Source: Hymenobacter wooponensis (GTDB lineage Bacteria; Bacteroidota; Bacteroidia; Cytophagales; Hymenobacteraceae). Taken from it: DNA of 64,000 nt. A model generated the notes under the pieces. That model was not told the origin of the DNA, did not search any database, and saw nothing but the letters and a program-made list of their open reading frames with translations. Both the position numbers and the translations under genes were made by a program. The DNA is taken from positions 62,001-126,000 of the forward strand of contig NZ_SRKZ01000008.1 of assembly GCF_004745865.1 (NCBI RefSeq). Direction: 5' to 3'. Positions 52,097 through 60,951 of the stretch are shown here, piece by piece (positions within the stretch are counted from its first letter, which is position 1; every line of letters starts with the position of its first letter).

Positions 52097-53065
52097 ATGA
52101 AACGACTACGCTGCTTCGGCCTTTTATTCTTCGTCGTTACTTCTTGTAGGGCAGAATCCAGGCTCCCCTCCCCGGCGGTGCGGAACTATGTGGAAGAAGT
52201 CGTCTGTATACTGCAAGCCAATTTCGTTCATCGGGCGGCTATAAACTGGGTAGTTTTCCAGCAGAATCTGCTAGCAGAAGCACGTGACGCCAACACCATT
52301 GAGCAGGCCTATCCTGCGGTTATATCTGCTATCGTTGCCCTAGGCGATAAGCATAGTACGTTTGCACCCGCCCGCCTGGTGCAGGAGTCCAAACTGCCCC
52401 CTGCCAAGCAGCCCCCACTCTACCCCGACGAGCCGGTTCCTAGCGACATCGGTTACATCCGAATTCCGTGGGTGGTCGGCAGTCAGCAACAGCTGGCCGA
52501 GTATATGACCCGCGTGCACGCCCACATCCAGGAACGGGACAAGCCAGAGCTAAAAGGCTGGATTGTGGATTTGAGAGGAAATATAGGCGGAAATATGTGG
52601 CCGATGCTGGTGGGGGTAGGGCCGGTGTTGGGAAAAGACACGCTCGGCTATTGTATTGACGCGAATAACACCAAAACCGCGTGGCGATACGAAAAAGGCA
52701 AGGCCTTGCTGGACGGCGACATACAGGCAGAAACTGCCCCGTATTATACGCTGAAGTCGGCTAACCCGGTGGTGGCCGTGCTAACCGATACGCTAACGGC
52801 CAGTTCGGGCGAGGCCGTTGCCATCGCCTTCAAAGCCCGAAAGCATACCCGCAGCTTTGGGGCAGCCACGTGCGGGGTAGCTACCAGCAGAAGCCGCTTT
52901 TACTTGTCCGATGGGTCTGTTCTCTTGCTGACAACCGCCGTGTTGGCCGACCGCCGCCTGGTCCGGTATGGCCACTCCATAGCCCCCGACGAGCTGCTCA
53001 AGCCCGCCGAAGTAGTGCCGCGAGCTATTCGCTGGATTAGAGAAGAATACCGAGCGAAGAACTAA
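52097..53065 (+). CDS. S41 family peptidase lipoprotein
   Basis: A 322-residue exported protease. The signal sequence MKRLRCFGLLFFVVTSC ends in a lipobox-like VVTSC, so it is probably a lipoprotein. The S41 (C-terminal-processing-like) core shows VPSDIGYIRIPW near residue 118, GWIVDLRGNIGGNMWPM near 155 and DTLTASSGEAVAIAF near 235 with the catalytic Ser, then SFGAATCGVATS. No PDZ domain is present between the N-terminal helical region and the core, as in the smaller members of the family. The target is unknown. It is a single-gene unit. Confidence 0.9.
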   Translation: MKRLRCFGLLFFVVTSCRAESRLPSPAVRNYVEEVVCILQANFVHRAAINWVVFQQNLLAEARDANTIEQAYPAVISAIVALGDKHSTFAPARLVQESKLPPAKQPPLYPDEPVPSDIGYIRIPWVVGSQQQLAEYMTRVHAHIQERDKPELKGWIVDLRGNIGGNMWPMLVGVGPVLGKDTLGYCIDANNTKTAWRYEKGKALLDGDIQAETAPYYTLKSANPVVAVLTDTLTASSGEAVAIAFKARKHTRSFGAATCGVATSRSRFYLSDGSVLLLTTAVLADRRLVRYGHSIAPDELLKPAEVVPRAIRWIREEYRAKN

Positions 53066-53269
53066 GGGCAGCATTAATGAGCGGGCCGAACAGTCCAACA
53101 AGGTGAGGCCAGCAGGAGGCGTAAGTGGTTCCACATTCTGGTCCCGTTTCCCCTGGCATAACAGCCACCAATTGGGGGGGGCTGGCAAGGCACACCTTTC
53201 TGACCTGCAACTACGATTCAATATGCTTCCTTTTGTATAGTAGCGTTGAAAGTCATTAAGCCCCTACTT

Positions 53270-53632
53270 ATGTCTTTATGGAAATCGCTTAAACGACTTG
53301 ATAGACGTATTGCTTATGTGGTCGTTGGACTGCTTGCGATTGGCCTCGCCTATGGTTTTGGCAAGATCCTTTCCATGCCTCCTTTCATGAATAAGCTTAG
53401 TGAGGGACTGGAAGAAAATGATAAGCTCATGCGGTTCATTGGCTCCTCTACAGGACAGACCCTGCATCTGAGCCAGGAAGTAATAGCCGAGGGTGATTCT
53501 GCCACGTTTAGCGTGGCAATTACGGGGGAGTGTGACAGCGCCTATATCAAACTACGAGGCATCTATTACAAGAAGGATCGCCAGCTCTACTATAGGGTAA
53601 CGGATACCACTCAAGTAAACGCTTGCAAATGA
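53270..53632 (+). CDS. Coa1-like small membrane protein
   Basis: A 120-residue protein from the ATG at 53270 (MSLWKSLKRLDRR). It has one N-terminal membrane helix (IAYVVVGLLAIGLAYGFGKI) and a small exported beta-rich domain with FIGSSTGQTLHLSQEVIA and GECDSAYIKLRGIYYKK. The design (helix, LxxxIG-type turn, then a beta domain ending in a basic G-x-x-K-type segment) resembles cytochrome c oxidase assembly factor Coa1 family proteins, which are frequent and poorly understood in Bacteroidota. The TTG 24 bases upstream is a less likely start. Confidence 0.6.
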   Translation: MSLWKSLKRLDRRIAYVVVGLLAIGLAYGFGKILSMPPFMNKLSEGLEENDKLMRFIGSSTGQTLHLSQEVIAEGDSATFSVAITGECDSAYIKLRGIYYKKDRQLYYRVTDTTQVNACK

Positions 53633-53948
53633 TGGCCCCACCTTGTCCAAAAAGGGTCACAAAAAACGGCTTCGAAAAGCATCGGTTTCGGGGCTATTAA
53701 GGCAGGTGCTGAAAGCGTCCAGAAACCGTTCCCTTTTTGGATAGTCACATTGACAGAATTAGGTTTGAGCAGTAGCCAAAATCGGCCTGGCAGTAACTAC
53801 CGCTAACTCTTTCTATAATTACAAATAGCCTAAAGTGCTGAAGTTGCATAAAGGTAGTGCTTAACGGTATTTGGCAGTATATTTGGCATAGCCGCTAAGT
53901 ATATACATTGGAAAAGATCAACTTATTGCTTCATTACTTACATTCTTG
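53633..53948. other. AT-rich intergenic region
   Basis: About 315 bases. TCCAAAAAGGG (53646-53656) and CCCTTTTTGGA (53731-53741) are perfect inverse complements 74 bp apart and may close a long imperfect hairpin after the Coa1-like gene. No gene is present. Confidence 0.45.
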
Positions 53949-54488
53949 ATGACCAAAAATATTACCCTCGTAATCTGTCTAACAACTGGGCTTTTAAACG
54001 GGTGCGCGAAAGACGAGAACACCCCATCCAAGTCACTTCCCCTCAACACGCTTCAGCTGACGGTAAAGGGAAAATCATTTCCTGTCGACCTAACGCGCAC
54101 TACGCTAAAAGTATACAAGCCGAGTAATGGCAATCATGGCACTCTCTCCCTATTTACTCCTTCAAGTACCACAGCGGAAGAATTTACCATCAGTGCCGTA
54201 AACACAGAACCTAATGCCTCCGTTGAGACGCCGGGCGAGTTCTATACCGATCATTCACAGCTGCGGGCACAGGCTACTTACTTTTTTGTCGAGGGAACTG
54301 CGGGCTATCGCTTCGAAACCAATTACTGCGGGGTCAACAATCAAACGTTCAAGCTAAAAATTGAATCGGTTGATAAGGCTGCTCACACCATAAGTGGTTC
54401 GTTTAGTGGTGATTTATGCAAGGGGAATGATCCGATCGTGAAAGTTGAAAATGGCAAGTTCAACTTGCCTTATACCGTCGAGCCATAA
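53949..54488 (+). CDS. Small lipoprotein (DUF6252-like)
   Basis: A 179-residue lipoprotein from the ATG at 53949 (MTKNITLVICLTTGLLNGCA) with lipobox LLNGC. The mature part is beta-rich: LTVKGKSFPVDLTRTTLKVY near the start, then YFFVEGTAGYRFETNYC and HTISGSFSGDLC. It is probably a distant relative of the DUF6252 lipoproteins, such as the one at 25396-25950. The function is unknown. Codon use is less GC-rich than in the left half of the window, as in the following genes. Confidence 0.75.
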   Translation: MTKNITLVICLTTGLLNGCAKDENTPSKSLPLNTLQLTVKGKSFPVDLTRTTLKVYKPSNGNHGTLSLFTPSSTTAEEFTISAVNTEPNASVETPGEFYTDHSQLRAQATYFFVEGTAGYRFETNYCGVNNQTFKLKIESVDKAAHTISGSFSGDLCKGNDPIVKVENGKFNLPYTVEP

Positions 54489-54652
54489 GACGCGGCGCTC
54501 AGCTACGAGTTGTGGCTGTTGCCGAACTCACGGGGTCGCTTAGATGTCCGATAAATGACTGACTACGTGCCTGTAAACAGCCTTTGGGAGCCCTTGTGGC
54601 ATGGGCCAGCTGATTGAGCCTGAATGCTGGGAGGCCACACCCATTTCCACAC

Positions 54653-56362
54653 ATGACTTCGTGTACTATGCTGTATTCAGGGAGAGCTATCTGCTCTTGT
54701 TTTGGCGTACTTATCCTGCTGATTAACTTAGCCTTTCCAGCCCACGGACAGTATGTGACCTTTGATCAGGCGACAATGTATGGCCAAGTTAGTCCCACTA
54801 CCCGCGCGAGTGGGCCGCCTACCAGCTCGGCCTTCGCAACCGCGTTAGCTGTGGATCCGGCTGGCAACACGTATGTAACGGGCAGCTTTTACGGCACCAT
54901 CACGTTTGGCTCCACTGTCCTGCGTAATGAGAATACTTTTGCCGGGAACGTCTTTGTCGCCAAGCGCACGGCTGCGGGCCAGTTTCTCTGGGCAGTACAG
55001 GCAGGCGGCCGGGATTCGGATGCCGGGCAGAGTATCGCCGTGGATCAGCAGGGGAACGTATATGTAACTGGGGCGTATTATAACTGGGTCGCGACCTTCG
55101 GGTCCTATGAGCTGCCCAATGTGAGCGGCGCGAATGCCTTTGTGGCCAAGCTGAGTGCTGAGGGGGAGTGGCAGTGGGCCGTGCGGGCCGGAGGAAATGG
55201 GTCGCATACCATAAAAGGATTGGCCTTGGATAGTCGCGGCAATGCCTACATCACGGGCTATTTTGAAGGCTTCCGCACCACCTTCGGGCCGTCCACGCTG
55301 GAAAACGCAAGTCAACAGCCATCGGACGAGGACCTCTTTGTCGCGAAGCTGGACGCTTGGGGCCGCTGGCAATGGGGTGTGCGTGCCGGGGGGACGGGGG
55401 ACGACAGAGCCTCAGGCGTAGCCATTGATGCACAGGACCGGCTGCATCTGGTGGGCTACTTCGACAGTCCTACGGCCGAGTTCGGCTCGATTCGGGTGCC
55501 TAATGGGGGCTTGCAGAACATCTTGGTCGCCTGTCTCGATACCACCGGCCAGTTTCGATGGGCTACGGCTGGCGGCGGCAGCAACCAAGACTGGGGAACT
55601 GCTATTGCGGCGGATGGGCAGGGGAACTCCTATATCACGGGGGGATTCTTTAGTGCCTCCGCCACCTTTGGCGCCACGACTCTCTACAAAGTCGGCCTAG
55701 CCGAAGTGGTTGTCGCCAAGTTGGATGCCCAGGGCCAATGGGTGTGGGCGCAACGGGGTGGGGGGAGCGGACCTGATCAGGGTATTGCCATAGCCGCCGA
55801 TAAGCAGGGCAATGCCTATGTCACGGGGGTAACGGGCAGCCCTTATTGTACCTTTGGACTGGAAGGCGTGCCGCAACTGGGCGAGTATGATGTGTTTGTG
55901 GCGAAAATGGCCTCCACATCCGGGGAATGTCTTTGGTTGCGGAACGCAGGGGGCGTCTTCAGTGATCACGGGGCAGGCATTGCGGTTGACCCCCGAGGGC
56001 GGGTGTACGTGGCTGGTTACTTTGAGCAAACGGCCGATTTTGGCCCCCTACATCTGGAAACGGAGCCCAATGCCTATGCCAGCTTTCTAGCGCAAATTCC
56101 CAACACCACTGTGTTGGCCACCGCAACGCCGAAATCGTCCCCTTCTTTAGTTCTTTGGCCCAGCCCTACGCGCACGAGCTTTCAGGTCCGTGGAGGCGCG
56201 GCCGGTGAGCAGCTTACGGTGCAGGATGCCCGGGGCCGCCATGTGTTAACTCATACGCTGGGTAGGAATCCCTCCGAGCAGGTTTATCTCCCCCCTGGAA
56301 CCGCACCTGGCGTGTACTTCCTTCGGGTAGGGCAGAGCACCACCCGTTTCCTCGTGGAGTAG
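54653..56362 (+). CDS. SBBP beta-propeller repeat protein with T9SS sorting domain
   Basis: A secreted protein of 569 residues from the ATG at 54653. The signal peptide ends near AFPAHGQ (about residue 33). Seven SBBP-type repeats follow, each with a core like VDPAGNTYVTGSF, VDQQGNVYVTGAY, LDSRGNAYITGYF, IDAQDRLHLVGYF, ADGQGNSYITGGF, ADKQGNAYVTGVT and VDPRGRVYVAGYF. They alternate with VFVAKRTAAGQFLWAVQAGG-like strands and probably form a beta-propeller. The last 80 residues are a T9SS type A domain (LWPSPTRTSFQVRGG, DARGRHVLTHTL, APGVYFLRVG). It is expected on the cell surface or released. The ligand is unknown. Confidence 0.9.
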   Translation: MTSCTMLYSGRAICSCFGVLILLINLAFPAHGQYVTFDQATMYGQVSPTTRASGPPTSSAFATALAVDPAGNTYVTGSFYGTITFGSTVLRNENTFAGNVFVAKRTAAGQFLWAVQAGGRDSDAGQSIAVDQQGNVYVTGAYYNWVATFGSYELPNVSGANAFVAKLSAEGEWQWAVRAGGNGSHTIKGLALDSRGNAYITGYFEGFRTTFGPSTLENASQQPSDEDLFVAKLDAWGRWQWGVRAGGTGDDRASGVAIDAQDRLHLVGYFDSPTAEFGSIRVPNGGLQNILVACLDTTGQFRWATAGGGSNQDWGTAIAADGQGNSYITGGFFSASATFGATTLYKVGLAEVVVAKLDAQGQWVWAQRGGGSGPDQGIAIAADKQGNAYVTGVTGSPYCTFGLEGVPQLGEYDVFVAKMASTSGECLWLRNAGGVFSDHGAGIAVDPRGRVYVAGYFEQTADFGPLHLETEPNAYASFLAQIPNTTVLATATPKSSPSLVLWPSPTRTSFQVRGGAAGEQLTVQDARGRHVLTHTLGRNPSEQVYLPPGTAPGVYFLRVGQSTTRFLVE

Positions 56363-56644
56363 CTAGAGCAACACTGCTGGCAGCAGCTAGCTTCGAGAGT
56401 CAACCCAGCTGCAGCATTAACTTCCGATCTTGGGTAGAGACGCAGGCGTAGCCAGTCTACATGGTTCAAGTACAGGTATTTCAACGAGAAGGTATGCCAT
56501 CTGAACTTTACAACCTGTACCAGTTTACTGTACTTGTTTTAAAGCGCTTATGGCCTTTTTCTGTAAAGCTTATTGCCAGTAAGATTGTACAGGAAAAGGA
56601 GGGGTAGATTACCTTCGTGAGGTCCTTCCGGAGCGACGTGGCGC

Positions 56645-56976
56645 GTGACCTGGCGGCCGTTGTTGCTACCTGACGCGGCGGATCCTCTTGTCATTTACGT
56701 CTTCTTGTTCGGCTTCCTCCCAATTAGCTCGCTGCTGATCCTCAACCTGACGTACGCCGCGCTGTGGCTGCTTCTGGACTTATCCCACGGGGGAGGTGGT
56801 CCGCCTTGCAGTCGCTGCTGTTCGGGTACGTGGGGTGCGTGGCCCCCGTCGTAATGGGTAGGATGGCGTACCAGACGGGGCGGCAGGAGCGCGCTGCTGG
56901 GCTTCTGCTGGTGGTACGCTAGGCCCGCGCAGGATACTTTCTGTTGCTGATGCTGGGATTTCTGTGGATGATGTAG
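56645..56976 (+). pseudogene. Decayed membrane protein gene
   Basis: A GTG at 56645 opens a frame with ADPLVIYVFLFGFLPISSLL and LNLTYAALWLLLDLSHGG. The continuation is in another frame (LQSLLFGYVGCVAPVVMGRM and QERAAGLLLVVR). It then meets a stop, followed by AGYFLLLMLGFLWMM ending at 56974-56976. This reads as one four-helix membrane protein with an indel near 56800 and an in-frame stop near 56921. No family was recognised. The flanking intergenic DNA (56363-56644 and 56977-57169) shows nothing. Confidence 0.5.
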
Positions 56977-57169
56977 GCCACCGTTTCAAATAGCGAAGAA
57001 AGTGGTATACCTCACCCTGTACATTACCAGCCCCCTAGAAAGCAACTGGTTGGGGCCACACGTACTGCATCTTAAAAAGCCTCCTACCTGAAGAACTATA
57101 CGTCCTTCTTCTGTCTGTCTCGCTTAGACCACCTCACCTCTCCCAACCTCGGTAGACCACTTCAAATTG

Positions 57170-58111
57170 CTACGGTAGACTGCTCCATTTTTTAGGTTTC
57201 ATGCCAACATGTGCTTCGAACAGCCTTCCGAAATGACTCAAATTGCTGAATCCAAGCCGGTAGCCCGTTTCGGATACGGATAACCGCTCTTCTTTCAGCA
57301 GCCGCGCCGCTTCCTGCATCCGAAGATGTTGATAGTAGTCATACAGGCCCTTGCCGAACACTTGCGTGAACAGCTTGCGCAGCTTCAGCTCATTCATCCC
57401 GCTTACTTTGAGTAATCCCTCAACCGGTAATGGCTCCGTTAGGGAGGCAGCCATGGCGTTTCGGACCCGGTAAATGGCTTCTATCTCGGGGGCGCTCAGT
57501 TGCTTTGGCGTGCTTGCCACTCGCCGCGACAGGTTATCAAACAAATGATAAAGAAGAGCCACAGATTTCAGGCGGTAGTAAAAGTCTGGCAGACTCACCT
57601 GACCCGTGGCATTGACCAATTCATCGACCAGCGAACTGATGGCTGGCGACTGGAATTCTTCAATCCAGAAGGTGCGCGCCGCGTCAAACAGATACGCAAA
57701 TTTGTGCCGTTCACTACCCAGTAACTCCTGTAAATAGGTGGTTTCGATGAGGAGGGTGACCTGCTTGCTGTGCGTATGTTTCGGAAAGCTGACTTCACTC
57801 GCCAGATGCAGAGGCATGACGCGCACATGGGGCGGCTCCTGTCTCAACTGTGCAGTTCCCTCGTGCCCGTCGTCGAACGCGTTTTGAAAGGAAATCAATA
57901 AGCCCGGCCCTACCGCCGTGATGGGCTTGCGCTGAAAAGAGATGGTTTCCTGCGCCACCAGGGAACGGACCATAACCAGCAGTTGCGGCAGCAAGTCGAC
58001 TATTTTGAGGTGGTGCAGGTGCAGGGGCACTACTTCGCCAGCATGTTCCGTCATGGGCACCCCCAGTTTAGCCGCCAGTTGCAGCAATTGCTCTTTGGGA
58101 GCAGACGTCAT
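57170..58111 (-). CDS. AraC family transcriptional regulator
   Basis: A 313-residue regulator. The N-terminal part (residues 1-210) is an undefined sensor domain with a His-rich opening (VPLHLHHLKIVDLLPQ). The C-terminal DNA-binding domain contains LLKVSGMNELKLRKLFTQVF, then SVSETGYRLGFSNLSHFGRL and VGMKPKKW. It is the same subfamily as the regulator at 15410-16390. It is divergent from the FAD monooxygenase gene with 98 bp between the starts. A promoter -7 box and a 12-bp inverted repeat lie in that gap, so it most likely controls the monooxygenase cluster. Confidence 0.92.
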   Translation of the reverse strand: MTSAPKEQLLQLAAKLGVPMTEHAGEVVPLHLHHLKIVDLLPQLLVMVRSLVAQETISFQRKPITAVGPGLLISFQNAFDDGHEGTAQLRQEPPHVRVMPLHLASEVSFPKHTHSKQVTLLIETTYLQELLGSERHKFAYLFDAARTFWIEEFQSPAISSLVDELVNATGQVSLPDFYYRLKSVALLYHLFDNLSRRVASTPKQLSAPEIEAIYRVRNAMAASLTEPLPVEGLLKVSGMNELKLRKLFTQVFGKGLYDYYQHLRMQEAARLLKEERLSVSETGYRLGFSNLSHFGRLFEAHVGMKPKKWSSLP

Positions 58112-58162
58112 TTTAGGACTATTATTGGTAGTTTAACAACTATTTTACCCGTAAAACTGCAA

Positions 58163-58170
58163 ATAAATTT
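58163..58170 (+). promoter_or_regulatory. -7 promoter element of the monooxygenase cluster
   Basis: TAAATTTG is an exact TAnnTTTG match 40 bp before the ATG at 58210. The -33 element is weak, as expected for a promoter needing an AraC-type activator. The start point would fall near 58177, inside the inverted repeat that follows. Confidence 0.5.
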
Positions 58171-58206
58171 GTCGTGTTGAAATCACTTCCCCTACTCAAC
58201 ACGACA
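58168..58206 (+). promoter_or_regulatory. 12-bp inverted repeat at the start of the monooxygenase transcript
   Basis: TTGTCGTGTTGA (58168-58179) is the exact inverse complement of TCAACACGACAA (58195-58206), 15 bp apart. It overlaps the -7 box and ends 4 bp before the ATG. It could be an operator for the divergent AraC regulator, or an RNA hairpin that hides the translation start. Confidence 0.55.
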
Positions 58207-58209
58207 ACC

Positions 58210-59418
58210 ATGAAAAAGCACATCATCATTTCAGGCGGCGGGATAGCCGGTTTAACCGCCGCCCAGCTGCTACTGCGTATGGGCCATGACGTAACGGTCG
58301 TCGACCGGGCACCCGAATTTACCCAGGCTGGCTTCCTGCTTTCCTTGAAAAGCTTTGGGGTCACCATCCTAGAGCAGCTCGGGCTCGCGCCAGTGCTCCG
58401 GGAGGCCTCGATACCGGCTGAATTTATGGACTTTGTGGATGCAGCAGGAAGCCTGATTAGCCACAATAGCTACCAGGAGCTAGCTAACAACACGGTCCCC
58501 TCCATTCTACTCACCCGGGGAGGACTTCACCAGGTGCTGTACGATTCCGTTAAGGAGCAGGTCAACCTGGTATTTGGCACCACCATCGAACAGGTGCAGC
58601 GCGAAGGTCCACGGGTACGGGTTACCCTTTCCAGCCACGAGGTGCTTGACGCCGACTTGCTCATCGTTGCCGAAGGGTTACGTTCCGCAACCAGAGGCAC
58701 CTACTTTGCAAACAGCTACCTGGAGGATTTTAACGTCTTCTATGTAGGCGGCAGAATAAAAAAAACTCATTCCTACCCAGTGGGCTCCTTCACCACGATC
58801 ATTGCCGTGGACTCCATGCTGTCTATTTACCCCATCAGCCGGGAAGAGGTGGCTATTCAATGCTACGTCCGCGGCAGGGAGGAGGGGAGCGATTACCGCT
58901 CCATTTCGCGGCGCCTGCTGCAGGAAAAGGCAAATGGCTACCGGGCCGACGTGCAACACTTGCTGGCAGAATTCCTGCCAAGTGAACAGTTTTACGCCGA
59001 TAAAATGGGGATGGTCCGGGCGCCAAGCCTGGTGGACAACGGCCTGGTCTTACTAGGGGATGCGGGGTATTGCCCAACGGCGCTGTCGGGTATGGGCGCC
59101 TCCTTGTCCATCTACGGGGCCAAAGCCTTGGCCCATTTCATTGGCCAATCGCCAGATGATATGGCGTTGGCCTGCCAGCAGTACGATGCCATCATGCAGC
59201 CAATAATTGAAAAATTTCAGGGCAATGCCCGCCGCAACGCCGCCTCGTTTCTGCCCAAAGACGAGGCCAGCCTGGGCCTATTCAAAGCAGCCTTCAGCAG
59301 TACGTCCGAATCGGTCCTGCAGCAGCGATTGGCTGACCAAATTGGCTTGACTCAGGACCAGTTGCAGCTCATCCTTGGTGAACCTGCGGACCAAGCACAC
59401 AACGGTCAGCTATCTTGA
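58210..59418 (+). CDS. FAD-dependent monooxygenase (PHBH/TetX-like)
   Basis: A 402-residue group A flavoprotein monooxygenase from the ATG at 58210. The dinucleotide-binding motif is IISGGGIAGLTAAQLLLRMG at the N-terminus. The mid-protein DADLLIVAEGLRSATR corresponds to the DG motif with a change (EG for DG). LLGDAGYCPTALSGMGASLS is the second FAD motif. No membrane anchor is present. Such enzymes hydroxylate aromatic or polyketide-like substrates, and some inactivate tetracyclines or rifamycins. It is the first gene of a five-gene plus-strand run, divergent from an AraC regulator. The substrate is not predictable. Confidence 0.92.
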   Translation: MKKHIIISGGGIAGLTAAQLLLRMGHDVTVVDRAPEFTQAGFLLSLKSFGVTILEQLGLAPVLREASIPAEFMDFVDAAGSLISHNSYQELANNTVPSILLTRGGLHQVLYDSVKEQVNLVFGTTIEQVQREGPRVRVTLSSHEVLDADLLIVAEGLRSATRGTYFANSYLEDFNVFYVGGRIKKTHSYPVGSFTTIIAVDSMLSIYPISREEVAIQCYVRGREEGSDYRSISRRLLQEKANGYRADVQHLLAEFLPSEQFYADKMGMVRAPSLVDNGLVLLGDAGYCPTALSGMGASLSIYGAKALAHFIGQSPDDMALACQQYDAIMQPIIEKFQGNARRNAASFLPKDEASLGLFKAAFSSTSESVLQQRLADQIGLTQDQLQLILGEPADQAHNGQLS

Positions 59419-59585
59419 CTAGAGTATAGGCCGTCAAAATGATCTTGACGTGGATTATACGGATGCCCAAATGTGCATGCCCCTTCGACTTTTGTCCATT
59501 CTCTACCCCCTCTCAGGCGGCCAATTTTGCATCAGGTTAGCGCAGGAATTTCCCGGTTGCTCTCCCTCATCTAAACCAATGCAAA

Positions 59586-60836
59586 ATGAAAAGACAACAG
59601 AACCGCACTTTAGGGGCATTCGAAAAAACGTTTTGGCTGCTGGACCAAATTGATTCCAAGGATTTTTGCCTGGCCGCCCACATCTCGGGAACCCAGCCCG
59701 TTGAACAGTGGAGGAAAGCCATTGACCTGGTCCAGCAACGCCACCCCAATCTCTCGGTTAGGGTTACGCTCGATGAATTGGCGCGACCTGCCTTACAGCA
59801 CGTGGAGAACCTGCCCATTCCGCTCCGCGTGGTGCAGGTGGAGCAAGATTACCGGTGGGAATGGGAGGTCGAAAAAGAGCTTTCCGTCCGGTTTAACACA
59901 ACTGAAGGCCCGCTTTTACGAGTTGTTCTGCTGCAAAAAGCAGACAGCACCGTCCTGATCCTGACCGCAAACCACACGGTGGCTGATGGAACGTCCCTGA
60001 GCTATTTGACGCGGGACATCCTGCTCGCCGTCACCGGAAAAGAGCTGGAAGTACTGGAACCGCAAGTTTCCAACGACCAAACCCTTGATCTGCCGCAAGA
60101 TCTGCCGGCCCAGACGGCCGAGCAAGTGCTTGACCTGAAAATGAAGCCAGAGGTGGTCAACCCCTTGGTTTCCTCGCACCGCTTTCCTGCCAGCACTACC
60201 CGCCACCTTCTCGAACGCGCCCGACAAGAAAATACCAGCGTCCACGGCGCCCTTTGCGCGGCCGTATTGATGGCTACCAGGAAAATGCGTCCGCAATGGG
60301 ACCAGACCAGGATGGAGGTAGTTTCGCCTGTTTGCACCAGAGGGGCCCTTCACTTGGACGATAACTTCGGCCTGAATATCACCACCCAATCCGTGTTTTT
60401 CGAACACCAGCCGTACTTGTCTTTCTGGGATTTGGCCAGACTTGCGAAGGCGGGGCTGGGTGGAACCAGCTCCGTTGAATACACGACCGGCTATCTATCG
60501 TTTTTCCGCAGCATTGTCTTCGGTCACAATGATATAGAGCAAATGCTGGACGCACTTAAACAGGCATTCAACCATCATATCATGGTGACCAACCTGGTTA
60601 GGGTAAAGTATAAAACTGATTTCGGCCCCTTGAAACTGGAAGCGTTGTATGGCCCCATGGTCCGCTCGGGCAAAGGAATGGAGCAGACGATTGGGGCTTT
60701 GACGACCAACGGGTCGCTTTGCCTGACCAACACGAGCGATACGCCTATCCCGGGCTTACTCTTGGAAATGGAGCAGATCCTGGACAAAGCTTGTCAGGAT
60801 ACGGTGGTCTCTAAGACGGAGTGCGCTGTTCGCTAA
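59586..60836 (+). CDS. Stand-alone condensation-domain-like acyltransferase
   Basis: A 416-residue protein of the chloramphenicol-acetyltransferase/condensation superfamily, without carrier or adenylation domains. The N-terminal half has LGAFEKTFWLLDQID near residue 9 and the catalytic motif ANHTVADGTSLSY (H130, D134, G135; HxxxDG). The C-terminal half has VVSPVCTRGALHLDDNFGLN near residue 245, a latch-like region seen in PapA5-type acyltransferases. These enzymes transfer an acyl chain to a hydroxyl or amine. Placed between an FAD monooxygenase and exported hydrolases, it may modify a small molecule or lipid. No carrier protein is seen in the window. Confidence 0.8.
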   Translation: MKRQQNRTLGAFEKTFWLLDQIDSKDFCLAAHISGTQPVEQWRKAIDLVQQRHPNLSVRVTLDELARPALQHVENLPIPLRVVQVEQDYRWEWEVEKELSVRFNTTEGPLLRVVLLQKADSTVLILTANHTVADGTSLSYLTRDILLAVTGKELEVLEPQVSNDQTLDLPQDLPAQTAEQVLDLKMKPEVVNPLVSSHRFPASTTRHLLERARQENTSVHGALCAAVLMATRKMRPQWDQTRMEVVSPVCTRGALHLDDNFGLNITTQSVFFEHQPYLSFWDLARLAKAGLGGTSSVEYTTGYLSFFRSIVFGHNDIEQMLDALKQAFNHHIMVTNLVRVKYKTDFGPLKLEALYGPMVRSGKGMEQTIGALTTNGSLCLTNTSDTPIPGLLLEMEQILDKACQDTVVSKTECAVR

Positions 60837-60951
60837 GCGTGCGCAAGCGCTAAGCTTGCTGGTTTAATATTCAACTTCGCCGGAATGCTTTGCCTGTTAT
60901 TTTCACCAAGCTTTCCGGCGAAGCCTTATATAGCTCTAATTGAAAACCTGT

